In this document: one piece after another, positions 30,819 through 39,054 of the stretch
Layout of the letters: each line of letters starts with the position of its first letter
Numbering within the stretch: the first letter of the stretch is position 1
Origin: a virus
Length of the DNA stretch: 48,283 nt
Reading direction: 5' to 3' (one strand)
IMG/VR virus record: IMGVR_UViG_3300044684_000081
Coordinates: 1 to 48,283 of that record
Position numbers and translations under genes: made by a program
Notes under the pieces: model-generated
Told to the model about the DNA's origin: nothing
Seen by the model: only the letters and a program-made list of their open reading frames with translations
The model's database searches: none

Positions 30819-30819
30819 G

Positions 30820-31233
30820 TCAAGCTCCGATACGAACGATTGCGATATTCGGCACGCCTGCAAAACGCTGACGAACGGTTTTGAGTGCATCGGCGCGTGT
30901 AGCATATGCCATTGGTTGAATCGTTCCACGGTCATAACAAAGGCGCCAGGGGCGTTGTGCGTACCATTCTTCGCTACCGATTAAGGGGCGCGCTGCTTTG
31001 CGAATCATGTGCGTTTCGGCGTCGGCTATGCTTTTGCGCCCGAGCAGCGCGCTAGACAATTCCGACATATATCGTTTCATCGCGTTGAGCGCGGCCGGAT
31101 ATCCACTAACGATCGCGATCTCGATTTCATTGCTGTCGAGTGCGATGTATCCGATACGATACTTGCGACCGTCCGATGTGATCGTAAAGCCGTTGTCTGC
31201 GGCAAACTGTTTTGCTACTTGTGCGGGTGTCAT
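30820..31233 (-). CDS. Unknown protein
   Basis: A 137-aa protein from ATG 31233 behind TAGGAG. It starts with a helix (MTPAQVAKQFAADNGFTITS) and a strand (RKYRIGYIALDSNEIEIAIV), then helices and a C-terminal WRLCYDRGTIQPMAYATRAD. The first 60 residues resemble small phage domains seen in several accessory proteins. No named family. Confidence 0.6.
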   Translation of the reverse strand: MTPAQVAKQFAADNGFTITSDGRKYRIGYIALDSNEIEIAIVSGYPAALNAMKRYMSELSSALLGRKSIADAETHMIRKAARPLIGSEEWYAQRPWRLCYDRGTIQPMAYATRADALKTVRQRFAGVPNIAIVRIGA

Positions 31234-31241
31234 GATTGCTC

Positions 31242-31331
31242 CTAGTGAACGAAGGGATAGAGAGTGCCGGTTTGCACCATGCTCGTCCAAATCCAGACGA
31301 GCATGGCTGCGACGAACAGTAACGATTTCAT
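31242..31331 (-). CDS. 29-residue membrane leader peptide
   Basis: MKSLLFVAAMLVWIWTSMVQ-TGTLYPFVH has a single hydrophobic segment. GAGGT lies nine bases before the ATG, and its stop TAG is part of the TAGGAG that serves the next gene. It is the first reading frame behind the promoter at 31360-31389. Confidence 0.5.
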   Translation of the reverse strand: MKSLLFVAAMLVWIWTSMVQTGTLYPFVH

Positions 31332-31359
31332 GTATGGACCTCGGGTTGCGTTGGTGTCA

Positions 31360-31389
31360 AGTATAGAACCGTTACTTGTGTAAGTGCAA
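31360..31389 (-). promoter_or_regulatory. Promoter with operator half site in spacer
   Basis: On the minus strand TTGCAC - 18 bp - TATACT. The spacer contains AAGTAACGGTT, one arm of the common palindrome. It drives the long small-gene operon 31331-28521. Confidence 0.75.
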
Positions 31390-31390
31390 G

Positions 31391-31424
31391 CACAAAATGC
31401 AACGGGCCGCATATGCGGCCCGTT
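31391..31424 (-). terminator. Terminator (GGGCCGC family)
   Basis: AACGGGCCGC and GCGGCCCGTT pair across ATAT. On the minus strand GCATTTTG follows. It ends the TetR-like gene message just before the next promoter. Confidence 0.72.
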
Positions 31425-31446
31425 TGGTGCGATCGACGAATGTTCG

Positions 31447-31746
31447 TCACTGTGTCAAGCGTTTGACTTCGGCGGCAAGATTGCGCGGCATGTTCGGCAG
31501 TTCGTAATACTCGGACGCCTCGGCAAGCGTCTTGGCGTCTTTCTCCGCAACAGCCAGTTCGAGCACGGCCCCGCGTAGACCTTCACGCGATCCGAAGTAG
31601 CGATTGAGCAGACCATCGCTTACACCGACTTCGCGAGCGATCGCGGCGCGCGTCACCTTGCGAATGCCATGTTTGCGGGCGATCAATAAACCAACTTGGG
31701 TCAGTTGAGCGGTGCGGTCGTCAGCGGTCATACGTTCGTTTGCCAT
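31447..31746 (-). CDS. TetR-like helix-turn-helix protein without ligand domain
   Basis: A 99-aa protein that looks like only the DNA-binding part of a TetR regulator: VGLLIARKHGIRKVTRAAIA, then REVGVSDGLLNRYFGSREGL, i.e. helix-turn-helix with the Y-F-G-S-R-E-G motif. The rest is one helix (LELAVAEKDAKTLAEASEYY). Full TetR proteins are about 200 aa, so ligand sensing is absent. GGAA precedes the ATG. An operator-like CTAACCGTAAC lies upstream at 31764-31774, which suggests autoregulation and makes it a good candidate for the palindrome-binding factor. Confidence 0.72.
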   Translation of the reverse strand: MANERMTADDRTAQLTQVGLLIARKHGIRKVTRAAIAREVGVSDGLLNRYFGSREGLRGAVLELAVAEKDAKTLAEASEYYELPNMPRNLAAEVKRLTQ

Positions 31747-31788
31747 GATTCAGGGTTCCTCATTAGTTACGGTTAGGTGCTGCGAATG

Positions 31789-32274
31789 TTACAACGTTCC
31801 GGGGCCAGTTGCAAATGCTGCATCACAGCCGTCCGCAATAGCCAGTTTCAAAAAATTAAATTGTGCCGCTTCGTGCTTGTCGTTTGGGTTGAACGTCCAA
31901 CCTTCGTATTTCATCTCGCGCATACATGCTTGTCCGATCGTCGTACCGATCATCTCCGGCGTGATAATGACACGACGCCAACCAATAAGATCGGGCGATG
32001 CGAACTGTTCATTCCACGCCTTCGATACATTACCGAGCCCGAACCGGATCAAGCGCCCATTGTCATCCTTGAACGCACCGGAGTTGTTACGGAACAACCG
32101 AATACCCATGCGCGCCGCTTCAAGCGATACCAGGTCTTGCTGACGCGCCTCGGAACCGAGCTTAGCGTTAATATCGCCGTGAAGCTCGCCGGTTTCGACA
32201 CCGAGCATAAGTTTTAATGCGCGCAACGGTTCAGCGCCGACGCCATAGATACATGCCCACATATCGAGTGTCAT
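31789..32274 (-). CDS. VRR-NUC-type nuclease
   Basis: A 161-aa protein. RLFRNNSGAFKDDNGRLIRF, SPDLIGW and REMKYEGW give the Asp and Glu-x-Lys of the PD-(D/E)XK fold as arranged in VRR-NUC proteins, and QFNFLKLAIADGCDAAFA the final helix and strand. VRR-NUC nucleases often resolve branched DNA and accompany DUF2800/DUF2815 replication modules. It overlaps the upstream gene by ATGA. An N-terminal ~45-residue extension is present. Confidence 0.78.
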   Translation of the reverse strand: MTLDMWACIYGVGAEPLRALKLMLGVETGELHGDINAKLGSEARQQDLVSLEAARMGIRLFRNNSGAFKDDNGRLIRFGLGNVSKAWNEQFASPDLIGWRRVIITPEMIGTTIGQACMREMKYEGWTFNPNDKHEAAQFNFLKLAIADGCDAAFATGPGTL

Positions 32275-32492
32275 TTATCGCTCCCCTTCGCCGCGTCGCG
32301 CTCGACGCGCAAACAGTTAGGATGCCCTTCCGGGTAAGCACACGGAATATCGCCGTCGTTTCCGTTGCAGGCGCGGCAGCGTTGCTCGGTTCCGCGCTCC
32401 GTCCAATGTGGCCAGCGATTGAACAGCGGTGCATATTTCTCGCGAAAGCGGGCTACCGCACGACGCTCGATTCTTCGTTGATGGGCGTTCAT
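32271..32492 (-). CDS. Small zinc-finger-like protein
   Basis: A 73-aa protein from ATG 32492 (MNAHQRRIERRAVARFREKY), coupled by ATGA. After a basic helix it carries C-x2-C-x8-C-x6-H-x2-C (RCRACNGNDGDIPC and YPEGHPNC), a likely zinc site. The function is unknown; a DNA-binding helper of the neighbouring helicase and nuclease is possible. Confidence 0.6.
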   Translation of the reverse strand: MNAHQRRIERRAVARFREKYAPLFNRWPHWTERGTEQRCRACNGNDGDIPCAYPEGHPNCLRVERDAAKGSDK

Positions 32493-33190
32493 CCTTTCTC
32501 TCCCGCGCGGTCGATGCGCTCGATTTCGGCAAGTCCGCGAAACTCGAAATCGTCGCGTCCTCTCTTGTGCTTTACCAGAAGCTCCGTGCAGTTCGCCCAA
32601 TCGATCCACTTCACCCCGTCGAAGAAACGGTATTGCCACTGCACTACTGCCGCCCCGCTAACCAGCGATGCTGCCGCGCGGGCCGCTTTCCATATCTCGA
32701 AACCGCTATCAGGATCGTCCACAAAATCCCAATTGCCGTCTTTGCAGCGCCACTCGTCGTATGCTCCGCGCTCGTCCTGCGCTCCGCTTCCCTTATATTG
32801 AACCGAACGAATACCTTCGCGGCGAACCTGTGCGACAACATCACAGAGTGACGCTTGTTTGGCTGCGCCTTCTTCGCCGTTCAGCAACACATCAAGCTCA
32901 CGCACAAGGCGCTTTTGATCGTCCTGCGGTGCTGCGGGCGTCGGGGCGGCGCACTCACTGCGTCGATATGGCTTGTACCATTTGCGCACTTCCGGCGGAA
33001 ACTTTTGGTACCTCGAATCCGTGACGTAGCGCGTATATCCAGCAGTAGTTGATTCCCATGCAATCGGCTCCGGCTGCCCCGCGCTGGCGAGGATGGCACG
33101 AGCGAAGGCAATGCAACGATCAGGCGACCAATATTCATGATCTATGGCATGGTGTCGCACTAATTCAAGTATTCGTTCGTCAGTCAGCAT
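32489..33190 (-). CDS. Unknown mosaic protein
   Basis: A 233-aa protein built of short modules. The start (LTDERILELVRHHAIDHEYW, then CIAFARAILASAGQPEPIAW) is a motif often seen at the N-terminus of proteins in Burkholderia phages. It is followed by a middle helix and a C-terminal WQYRFFDGVKWIDWANCTEL segment. Such modules recombine among small phage proteins. It lies between helicase and nuclease; the function is unknown. Confidence 0.62.
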   Translation of the reverse strand: MLTDERILELVRHHAIDHEYWSPDRCIAFARAILASAGQPEPIAWESTTAGYTRYVTDSRYQKFPPEVRKWYKPYRRSECAAPTPAAPQDDQKRLVRELDVLLNGEEGAAKQASLCDVVAQVRREGIRSVQYKGSGAQDERGAYDEWRCKDGNWDFVDDPDSGFEIWKAARAAASLVSGAAVVQWQYRFFDGVKWIDWANCTELLVKHKRGRDDFEFRGLAEIERIDRAGEKG

Positions 33191-33497
33191 TCTTGCCCCC
33201 GTTGAGGGTAGTATCGCGGAAATGATCCTGAACGCGCTGTTCGTACGATCGATACTTATTAGCTCGATGTCGTTGCCGACGTTGAGCGCGGGACAAGTTC
33301 GGGCGATAGCTCGGATTCATCTGCGGCGTCGGTTCAAGATCAACACCGAGCGCGCGTAGTTGTTGATCTAGCGGCAACAGTTGCTCGCGCACTTCGTTGA
33401 AGCGTTTTGCACCGATGTTAGGCTGCTTCAACGCGTGCGCTAGCGTAGCGCGCAGTTGCATTAAGTGGTCGATGACTTTTTCACGATCGACATTCAT
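33180..33497 (-). CDS. Unknown basic helical protein
   Basis: A 105-aa protein that overlaps the helicase stop by ATGA. The N-terminal two thirds form two helices (REKVIDHLMQLRATLAHALK, then FNEVREQLLPLDQQLRALGV). The C-terminus is very basic (RAQRRQRHRANKYRSYEQRV). It may bind nucleic acid as a helicase partner; that is inference from charge and position. Confidence 0.6.
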   Translation of the reverse strand: MNVDREKVIDHLMQLRATLAHALKQPNIGAKRFNEVREQLLPLDQQLRALGVDLEPTPQMNPSYRPNLSRAQRRQRHRANKYRSYEQRVQDHFRDTTLNGGKNAD

Positions 33498-35275
33498 ACG
33501 TGCTCCGGTTCGTTAATAACGGTCAGGTCGTCAGGCGTAACGATACCACGATTTGCAAGATCAGCAACGATCCGTCGATGTAACATTTCGGCTTCGGGTC
33601 GACCGAGCGTCATCGCTTGTAGGCCGTCCATGTTGAATGTGAACCAAAAACGGCGCCAGTTGACGCTAGTGTCATCGCCAGGTTGCGCGGTAGCCGTGTA
33701 CCAAAACGCCATGAGTGCGCGTAGTCGATGCTGTGCTGCCTGCCGTTCCATATGTCGCTTGACTGCCGCGATATGTGCCGGTCCTGACAGGTTCGGCGGT
33801 GCGCCGTCGATACGCGCGATTTCGCCGCGATACTGAGCAAGGATCGCCGGATCAATTTCAGCTAGATCGCCATCGACTTGCGCCGGTCCACCGCGTTCGG
33901 CTGGGGGCGGCGCAGCGGTGCCGCAATATGGGCATACGTTGTAGATGCGTTCATATGGCTTGGCACACCATATGTTTTCGCGGGTGTCCCATCCGAGGCA
34001 TACTCGCATCGGTATTCCATCGTTGACGGATGGTCCGCGCTTGCTTCCAGCATCGAGCGTCCAAATGCGCGGCTTGTCGGGCGGCCCTTTGTGAAAGTAG
34101 AAGTTGCCGACGTGATCGAAGATGAACGCAAACGGCTTGCCAGACGTGCGGATGAATTCAAGCCGTTGCGCGACAGTGTATGTATCCCATGCGTTTGCAA
34201 GCATTGGTGAAACCATCAAGCGCAACGCACGACCCCACATTTGCGAGTACAGCGCAAACGATGCGGTGAGCCGCCCGAACGACACACACTCGATAGCTGG
34301 AAGGTCGAAGCCTTCGCCGAATAGATCGACGTTGATTAGCTGCCATAACTCACGGTTTTTGAATCGACGAATCGTCGTGCGTCGAACGGTTTCGTCATCT
34401 TCGCCGGTGAGTACGGCGGCCGGAATACCCTTACGATTGAACTCGACACATATCTCATACGCATGTTCGATATCTTGCGCGAACGTTACGCCGAGCTTGC
34501 CGCGCGCATGTTCGATGTATGTATCGACGATGCTACCGACGAGTTTTTTCGACTTGTGCACGGCGTCGCGTGCCTGATCCTGATTGAACTCACCCGATGC
34601 TCCGACATCGATACCTTCCGTCGTGAGATCGTCAGGTTTGAGTGTGATTACTTTGTAGTCGGTCAGATACGCGTTATCGATCAGCCAACGCATCGGCGGC
34701 CCTTCCACAAGCGCGTCAGCGATGCCATGTGCATGCGATCCCAAACCCTTGCGATCGGCGCGAACCGGGGTAGCGGTCGGTAACAGATATCGAGCATTGC
34801 GGAAAAGATCAGCGGCCTTACCCCATTTGTTCTCACGCAAGACATGGTGCGCTTCATCGATATGTACCATCCCGACGTTATCGGGCCAAGCGCCAAGTTC
34901 GCGTCGAGTGATCGTATCGACGGACGCAACTTTCCACGGGGACCGGGCGTTGTAGAATGTGCGTCCGAACTCTTCCACATGCGCCGCTACGATCGTGCGT
35001 ATTACCTTATCTGACGCTATCAAACCGTGCGGAACTTCTTCGCGCGCCAGTTGCATCGACATTTGGCCGAGCAGTTCGCCCCGGTGCGCGATACTGCAAC
35101 CGGCTGGAAATCGATGATCCCACGGATTTGCAATGTGATCTTTTGCGAACGAGCCCATAATGACGGTCTTGCCGCCCCCGGTCGATAGTTGCATCATGAC
35201 CGCTCGCGCGCCCCTAAGATACGCGCCGTTTGCGTCATCTTTCAACTCTTGTTGAAACCTGCGAAGATTTGACAA
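33494..35275 (-). CDS. SF2 DEAH-type helicase
   Basis: A 593-aa helicase. Motif I is LSTGGGKTVIMGSF near residue 31; motif II is MVHIDEAHH; motif III is LLPTATPVRADRKG. The second RecA domain ends with SQMWGRALRL (motif VI). Near residue 450 a zinc ribbon starts with CPYCG. The start is TTG 35275, five bases after GGAG, with a divergent promoter upstream. It belongs to the phage recombination/replication helicases that accompany DUF2800/DUF2815 genes. It is first in its operon. Confidence 0.88.
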   Translation of the reverse strand: MSNLRRFQQELKDDANGAYLRGARAVMMQLSTGGGKTVIMGSFAKDHIANPWDHRFPAGCSIAHRGELLGQMSMQLAREEVPHGLIASDKVIRTIVAAHVEEFGRTFYNARSPWKVASVDTITRRELGAWPDNVGMVHIDEAHHVLRENKWGKAADLFRNARYLLPTATPVRADRKGLGSHAHGIADALVEGPPMRWLIDNAYLTDYKVITLKPDDLTTEGIDVGASGEFNQDQARDAVHKSKKLVGSIVDTYIEHARGKLGVTFAQDIEHAYEICVEFNRKGIPAAVLTGEDDETVRRTTIRRFKNRELWQLINVDLFGEGFDLPAIECVSFGRLTASFALYSQMWGRALRLMVSPMLANAWDTYTVAQRLEFIRTSGKPFAFIFDHVGNFYFHKGPPDKPRIWTLDAGSKRGPSVNDGIPMRVCLGWDTRENIWCAKPYERIYNVCPYCGTAAPPPAERGGPAQVDGDLAEIDPAILAQYRGEIARIDGAPPNLSGPAHIAAVKRHMERQAAQHRLRALMAFWYTATAQPGDDTSVNWRRFWFTFNMDGLQAMTLGRPEAEMLHRRIVADLANRGIVTPDDLTVINEPEHV

Positions 35276-35293
35276 AATTTCTCCAATAGATGC

Positions 35294-35343
35294 TTGACTG
35301 TTAGTAACGATCGCATCATACTTCGTTCCGTCTTACCCATCAA
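35294..35343. promoter_or_regulatory. Overlapping divergent promoters sharing one operator
   Basis: Plus strand: TTGACT (35294) - 17 bp - CATACT (35317-35322), towards the 457-aa gene. Minus strand: TTGATG (35343-35338) - 17 bp - TATGAT (35320-35315), towards the helicase. The -10 elements overlap. The operator core GTTAGTAAC (35300-35308) lies in the plus spacer and just downstream of the minus -10, so one bound protein would affect both directions. Confidence 0.75.
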
Positions 35344-35361
35344 CCATGACAAGGATGCACC

Positions 35362-36735
35362 ATGCAACCTACTCTCACATTCGCTTTTCCTTGGACCATC
35401 AGCGCGTCCGACGCTATCAACGCCGTTGCGGCGCACTTCGGCGCAACGGTCAGTATCAACGGCGGTGCGCCGCAAGTACCGGATCATATCAAAGCTGCTG
35501 TCGAACGTATCGGTGCCGACAACCCCGAGAACGGTACGGAAATGAGCGCGGCCGTTGCGTTCGGCGGTCTGGTCAATGGTTCGGCGGGAAACGTCCCGGC
35601 GACATCGGCAACTGCCCCGTCTTCTGCGGATGTCGCAGCATCAACGATTGCCCACGCGGCGCAGACGGGTATTTCTCAAACATCGGCGCCCGCATCGTCG
35701 TCCAATGTGCAAATCGCCGCCCCCGCTTCGGCTGCAACGAATGCGGCCCCGGCCCCTGCAAGCGGCGTTGAGTTCGATTCGACCGGCTTGGCATGGGATG
35801 CACGTATTCATAGCGGCAAGAAATCGCAAACCGCATCTGGTGAATGGCGCGCGCTCAAGGGTGTCGACAAGTCGCTCGTCAAAAACGTTGAACTCGAACT
35901 GCGTGCGAAATACCCAAACGGGGCAAATGGCACGAATGGTGCGGCGTCTGCGAACAATTCGGCATCTTCTGTAACTGCCGAACCAACCGCCGCCGAATTC
36001 GCTGACCAGCAAGCGAAGAAGCGCGCCGCACTCGAATTCGCGAATAACGAAGCGATGCGCGTTGCCGGTCCACAACGAATCGACGACAGTACACTTGCTA
36101 AGTTGTTGTCCGGCACGCCGGGTCAAGTGACGCTATCGCCCGAACAGAACGAATGGTACGCGATCTATTTTGCAAAGCGTAACGCGGCCTATGCGGAATT
36201 CATGGCGCGCCCTACCGCCACACCGGCGAATACCGCGCCGCCGGTCGCAACTGCTACGTCTGCGGCAAACCCCGTAACCGCTGTCGGTGCTGAACTCGAC
36301 GCGACCGGCTTGCCGCACGATACGCGCATTCACGTTCCCGCGAAACTGAAAGATAGTGCGGGTGTATGGCTCCAACGTCACGATGTGTCAGGTGAAGAAA
36401 AACTTGCCGTCATGGCAGAGTTGCGGGGAAACGTTGCGGCGCGGCAGTCATGCGCCCCGAGTGGCGAACAGCCGTCTACACCTGCTGTTCCGACGCCGCC
36501 CGCTGTCCCCGTCGTAATCACGGCTGAACAAGCATCGACAGATTTCGGCAAGTTGTTGCAATGGATCGCTGGCAACAACGTCGCGAAAAACATCGCCGTT
36601 ACGGATGCTGCTGACGTTGCGCGTGATCTCGGGTTCGCCGGTCCGGATGGCAATGGTCAACTCGTGTTGATGCGCGAGCGTTCGGAATTCTGGCCGTACG
36701 TGGTTCAAATGCTCCAAGCGAAAGGGGCGAAGTAA
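35362..36735 (+). CDS. Unknown protein with two GL-x2-D-x-RIH repeats
   Basis: A 457-aa protein preceded by AAGGA. Two copies of a ~47-residue unit occur: residues ~135-184 (FDSTGLAWDARIHSGKKSQT) and ~309-355 (LDATGLPHDTRIHVPAKLKD), each ending in a helix with ELR. Between and around them are Ala/Pro-rich linkers. Similar units occur in proteins of other phage replication modules, but I know no function. The C-terminal ~75 residues form another helical domain. It is first in the operon with the nuclease and ssDNA-binding genes. Confidence 0.72.
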   Translation: MQPTLTFAFPWTISASDAINAVAAHFGATVSINGGAPQVPDHIKAAVERIGADNPENGTEMSAAVAFGGLVNGSAGNVPATSATAPSSADVAASTIAHAAQTGISQTSAPASSSNVQIAAPASAATNAAPAPASGVEFDSTGLAWDARIHSGKKSQTASGEWRALKGVDKSLVKNVELELRAKYPNGANGTNGAASANNSASSVTAEPTAAEFADQQAKKRAALEFANNEAMRVAGPQRIDDSTLAKLLSGTPGQVTLSPEQNEWYAIYFAKRNAAYAEFMARPTATPANTAPPVATATSAANPVTAVGAELDATGLPHDTRIHVPAKLKDSAGVWLQRHDVSGEEKLAVMAELRGNVAARQSCAPSGEQPSTPAVPTPPAVPVVITAEQASTDFGKLLQWIAGNNVAKNIAVTDAADVARDLGFAGPDGNGQLVLMRERSEFWPYVVQMLQAKGAK

Positions 36736-37913
36736 TGGCCGATAGCCCGTTCGAATTGCGGTTGTCTCACGCGGCTGAATGGGTTAAATGCGCCGCGTTC
36801 GTTCGGATGAATCGCACGCCACAAGCGGCGGTTATCGACGGCGCGGCGGATCATACGGTGCGTGAAGAAGGGACGGCGATGCATTGGGTAGCGCAAATGC
36901 ATCATTTGCCCGATCGTTTGTTGTTTGGCATCGAAGGTGATTCTATCGTCCGACCCGGCGTCGGTGATGTTGCGCCGAACGGCGTGACGATTACCGACGA
37001 GCTTTACGACGGCGCAATGTTTTATCTCGATGTACTCGATTCGTATAATACGAAATGGGTTATCGAACGTCAGCTTGCCGCGCCGTCGATCCACCCAAAA
37101 TGCGGCGGTACGCCGGATGCGTATTGCATCGGTGCGACACAGTATTACAACGTTCTTGTCGTTGTTGATTTGAAAGGGGGCTATCAACCGGTCAACGTTT
37201 GGCCCAACTGGCAATTGATCGGGTATGCCGCCGCGATCGCGGACGCCGAACCGGGTTGCATCGACGATACGACGCGAGTCGATTTCGTCATCGTTCAACC
37301 GCGCGCATATCATCGTGACGGGCCGGTACGAGAACAAACTGTAACGTTTCGCGATTTGCGTCCGTACATCGATGCGCTACGTATGGCGGCGGCGATTGCG
37401 CTTGGCGAACATGCTCCGGCCGTCGCTGGGCCACAATGTGACGATTGCGCGGCGCGTGCGTCCTGTTCTGTTTGCCACTCGGCCGGCATGCGAGCACTCG
37501 AAATCGCGGGTGAGCCGGATGTTCATGATTTGCCGGTTGCTGCCATCGATTACGAAATGCAGCGTCTCGAAGACGCCGCACGATTGATCGAAGCGCGATT
37601 GACCGGATTGCAAGCACAAGCGGTTCATTTGATTCGACGCGGAGAGATGTTCCCGAATTATTCGCTCGAATCGGGCATGGGTCGCTTGAATTGGATCGAT
37701 GACGAATCGGAACAGGCGGCAATTGCGATTGCGGATCTGCTAGGCGCTAATATCCGCAAACCGGCAAAAGCAATCACGCCGTTACAGGCAATGAAACAGT
37801 TGCCGAAAGAGTACGTTGAGCAATACGCGCGCCGTAATCGCGGCGAGCAAAAGCTAGTCCGTTTTGACCGCAACGTAGCAGTCAAAGCATTTTCACACTT
37901 GAAGAAGGATTGA
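36735..37913 (+). CDS. DUF2800-like RecB/Cas4-type nuclease
   Basis: A 392-aa protein that starts on the A of the upstream stop (TAATG). It has an N-terminal LSHAAEWVKCAAFVRM with one Cys, EEGTAMHWVAQ, then the PD-(D/E)XK core: GGTPDAYCI and VLVVVDLKGGYQPV. A C-terminal cluster (CDDCAARASCSVC) completes the four cysteines of a Cas4/AddB-like iron-sulfur site. The family works in phage recombination, probably as a 5'-3' exonuclease paired with the next gene's ssDNA-binding protein. Confidence 0.85.
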   Translation: MADSPFELRLSHAAEWVKCAAFVRMNRTPQAAVIDGAADHTVREEGTAMHWVAQMHHLPDRLLFGIEGDSIVRPGVGDVAPNGVTITDELYDGAMFYLDVLDSYNTKWVIERQLAAPSIHPKCGGTPDAYCIGATQYYNVLVVVDLKGGYQPVNVWPNWQLIGYAAAIADAEPGCIDDTTRVDFVIVQPRAYHRDGPVREQTVTFRDLRPYIDALRMAAAIALGEHAPAVAGPQCDDCAARASCSVCHSAGMRALEIAGEPDVHDLPVAAIDYEMQRLEDAARLIEARLTGLQAQAVHLIRRGEMFPNYSLESGMGRLNWIDDESEQAAIAIADLLGANIRKPAKAITPLQAMKQLPKEYVEQYARRNRGEQKLVRFDRNVAVKAFSHLKKD

Positions 37914-37918
37914 CGAAC

Positions 37919-39031
37919 ATGCAATTTACAACACCTGTTGGACGCTTGGTATATGGTTCCGTTTGGGAAGGTTCCGATACGGACAGTAAAGGGCAAAAAC
38001 GCGTCATTAAGACTGGTCCGAATGCCGGAAAGCCAGCTATCAGTTTTTCGTTCGGCGTTGCGTTTCCAAAGTTACTCCCTGACGGGCGCCCCAACGAAGA
38101 ATTCAATAAGTTTTATCGCGAAGTCATCGAAACGTGCCGAGCGGGTTATCCCCAATTCTATGCGGGCCCTATCGATCCGTTCACGGGTAAGCCAGGTTGC
38201 ATTCGTCCTGGAGGTATGGCGCTCAAGATCAAAGACGGCGACGGCATCGACGCGAACGGCAAGCAAAACAACACAAAGGAAGGTTGGGCCGGTCATTGGG
38301 TCGTCGCATTCAGTGGACAGTTTCAACCCCGCGTATTCGACATCAACATCGGCTTGGACCCGATGAACCAATTGCAAGATAAATCGTCGGTACTTCCAGG
38401 CGATTACGTCGCAGTAAGCGGCACGTGCGAGCCGAACACGGGATCGGATACGCCTGGCGTGTACATGAATGGCAACATGGTTTGCAAGATCGGCGGTGGC
38501 CCGCGTATCGTGTCCGGCCCGAAGGCGTCCGATGCGTTCGCGAACGTCATGGGCGGCACGTTGCCGCCCGGTTGTGTACCTGGCGCGGCACCGTCGATGC
38601 CTACGCCGCTCCCTCCTGGTGGCGCCGTTCCGCCCGCACCGGGCGCCCCATCTGTTCATGCGGGCGCGGTTACGGTTCCGAACACGACGGGTATTGTTGC
38701 GCCTGTCGCCCACGATCCGCGCGCCAAAGCTATCGCTGACGGTTGGATTCCGCATCCCCAAGCGGCGGGCTATATGTACAAAGGCAACGACGTAAAGACC
38801 GATGCCGAAGTGCTCGCGATGTACCCGGCACCCGTACCTACTGTTCCGACGCCGCCCGCTGTTCCGATGCCCCCGGTACCGCCTGCACCGCCCGCTGTTC
38901 CGACGCCCCCGGTTGTAACTGGTCCGACGTTGACGCCTGCTGCGATGGCGGCTGGGTTTACGACGTATCAAGCGGCGATCGCAGCAGGATGGAATGACGA
39001 AATGTTGCGCGGTTCTGGATATCTCGCGTAA
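37919..39031 (+). CDS. DUF2815-like ssDNA-binding protein with long Pro-rich tail
   Basis: A 370-aa protein. I use ATG 37919, nine bases after AGGA, rather than TTG 37910. The first ~200 residues look like the OB-fold DUF2815 group (KPAISFSFGVAFPKLLPDG, then GPIDPFTGKPGCIRPGGMAL, HWVVAFSGQFQPRVFD). The rest is a proline/alanine linker and two short modules that end GWIPHPQAAGYMYKG and AAGWNDEMLRGSGYLA, unlike the usual acidic tip. The long tail may recruit other replication proteins. Confidence 0.8.
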   Translation: MQFTTPVGRLVYGSVWEGSDTDSKGQKRVIKTGPNAGKPAISFSFGVAFPKLLPDGRPNEEFNKFYREVIETCRAGYPQFYAGPIDPFTGKPGCIRPGGMALKIKDGDGIDANGKQNNTKEGWAGHWVVAFSGQFQPRVFDINIGLDPMNQLQDKSSVLPGDYVAVSGTCEPNTGSDTPGVYMNGNMVCKIGGGPRIVSGPKASDAFANVMGGTLPPGCVPGAAPSMPTPLPPGGAVPPAPGAPSVHAGAVTVPNTTGIVAPVAHDPRAKAIADGWIPHPQAAGYMYKGNDVKTDAEVLAMYPAPVPTVPTPPAVPMPPVPPAPPAVPTPPVVTGPTLTPAAMAAGFTTYQAAIAAGWNDEMLRGSGYLA

Positions 39032-39034
39032 TAT
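39005..39034 (+). promoter_or_regulatory. Possible promoter for the DNA polymerase gene
   Basis: TTGCGC - 18 bp - TAATAT overlaps the end of the ssDNA-binding gene. An operator-like ATCGTTACTCACGG follows at 39041-39054. A message from here would meet the hairpin at 39055-39079 about 15 bases after its start, as in an attenuator. The call is tentative. Confidence 0.4.
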
Positions 39035-39054
39035 CGTTTAATCGTTACTCACGG

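Noticed and set aside
33505-33525. GTTAATAACGG as a further operator
   Set aside because: It lies inside the 3' end of the helicase gene with no promoter nearby, so it is probably a chance match.
38072-38971. 299-codon minus-strand frame opposite the ssDNA-binding gene
   Set aside because: It is extremely Arg/His-rich and lies opposite a well-supported gene; an artefact of codon usage.
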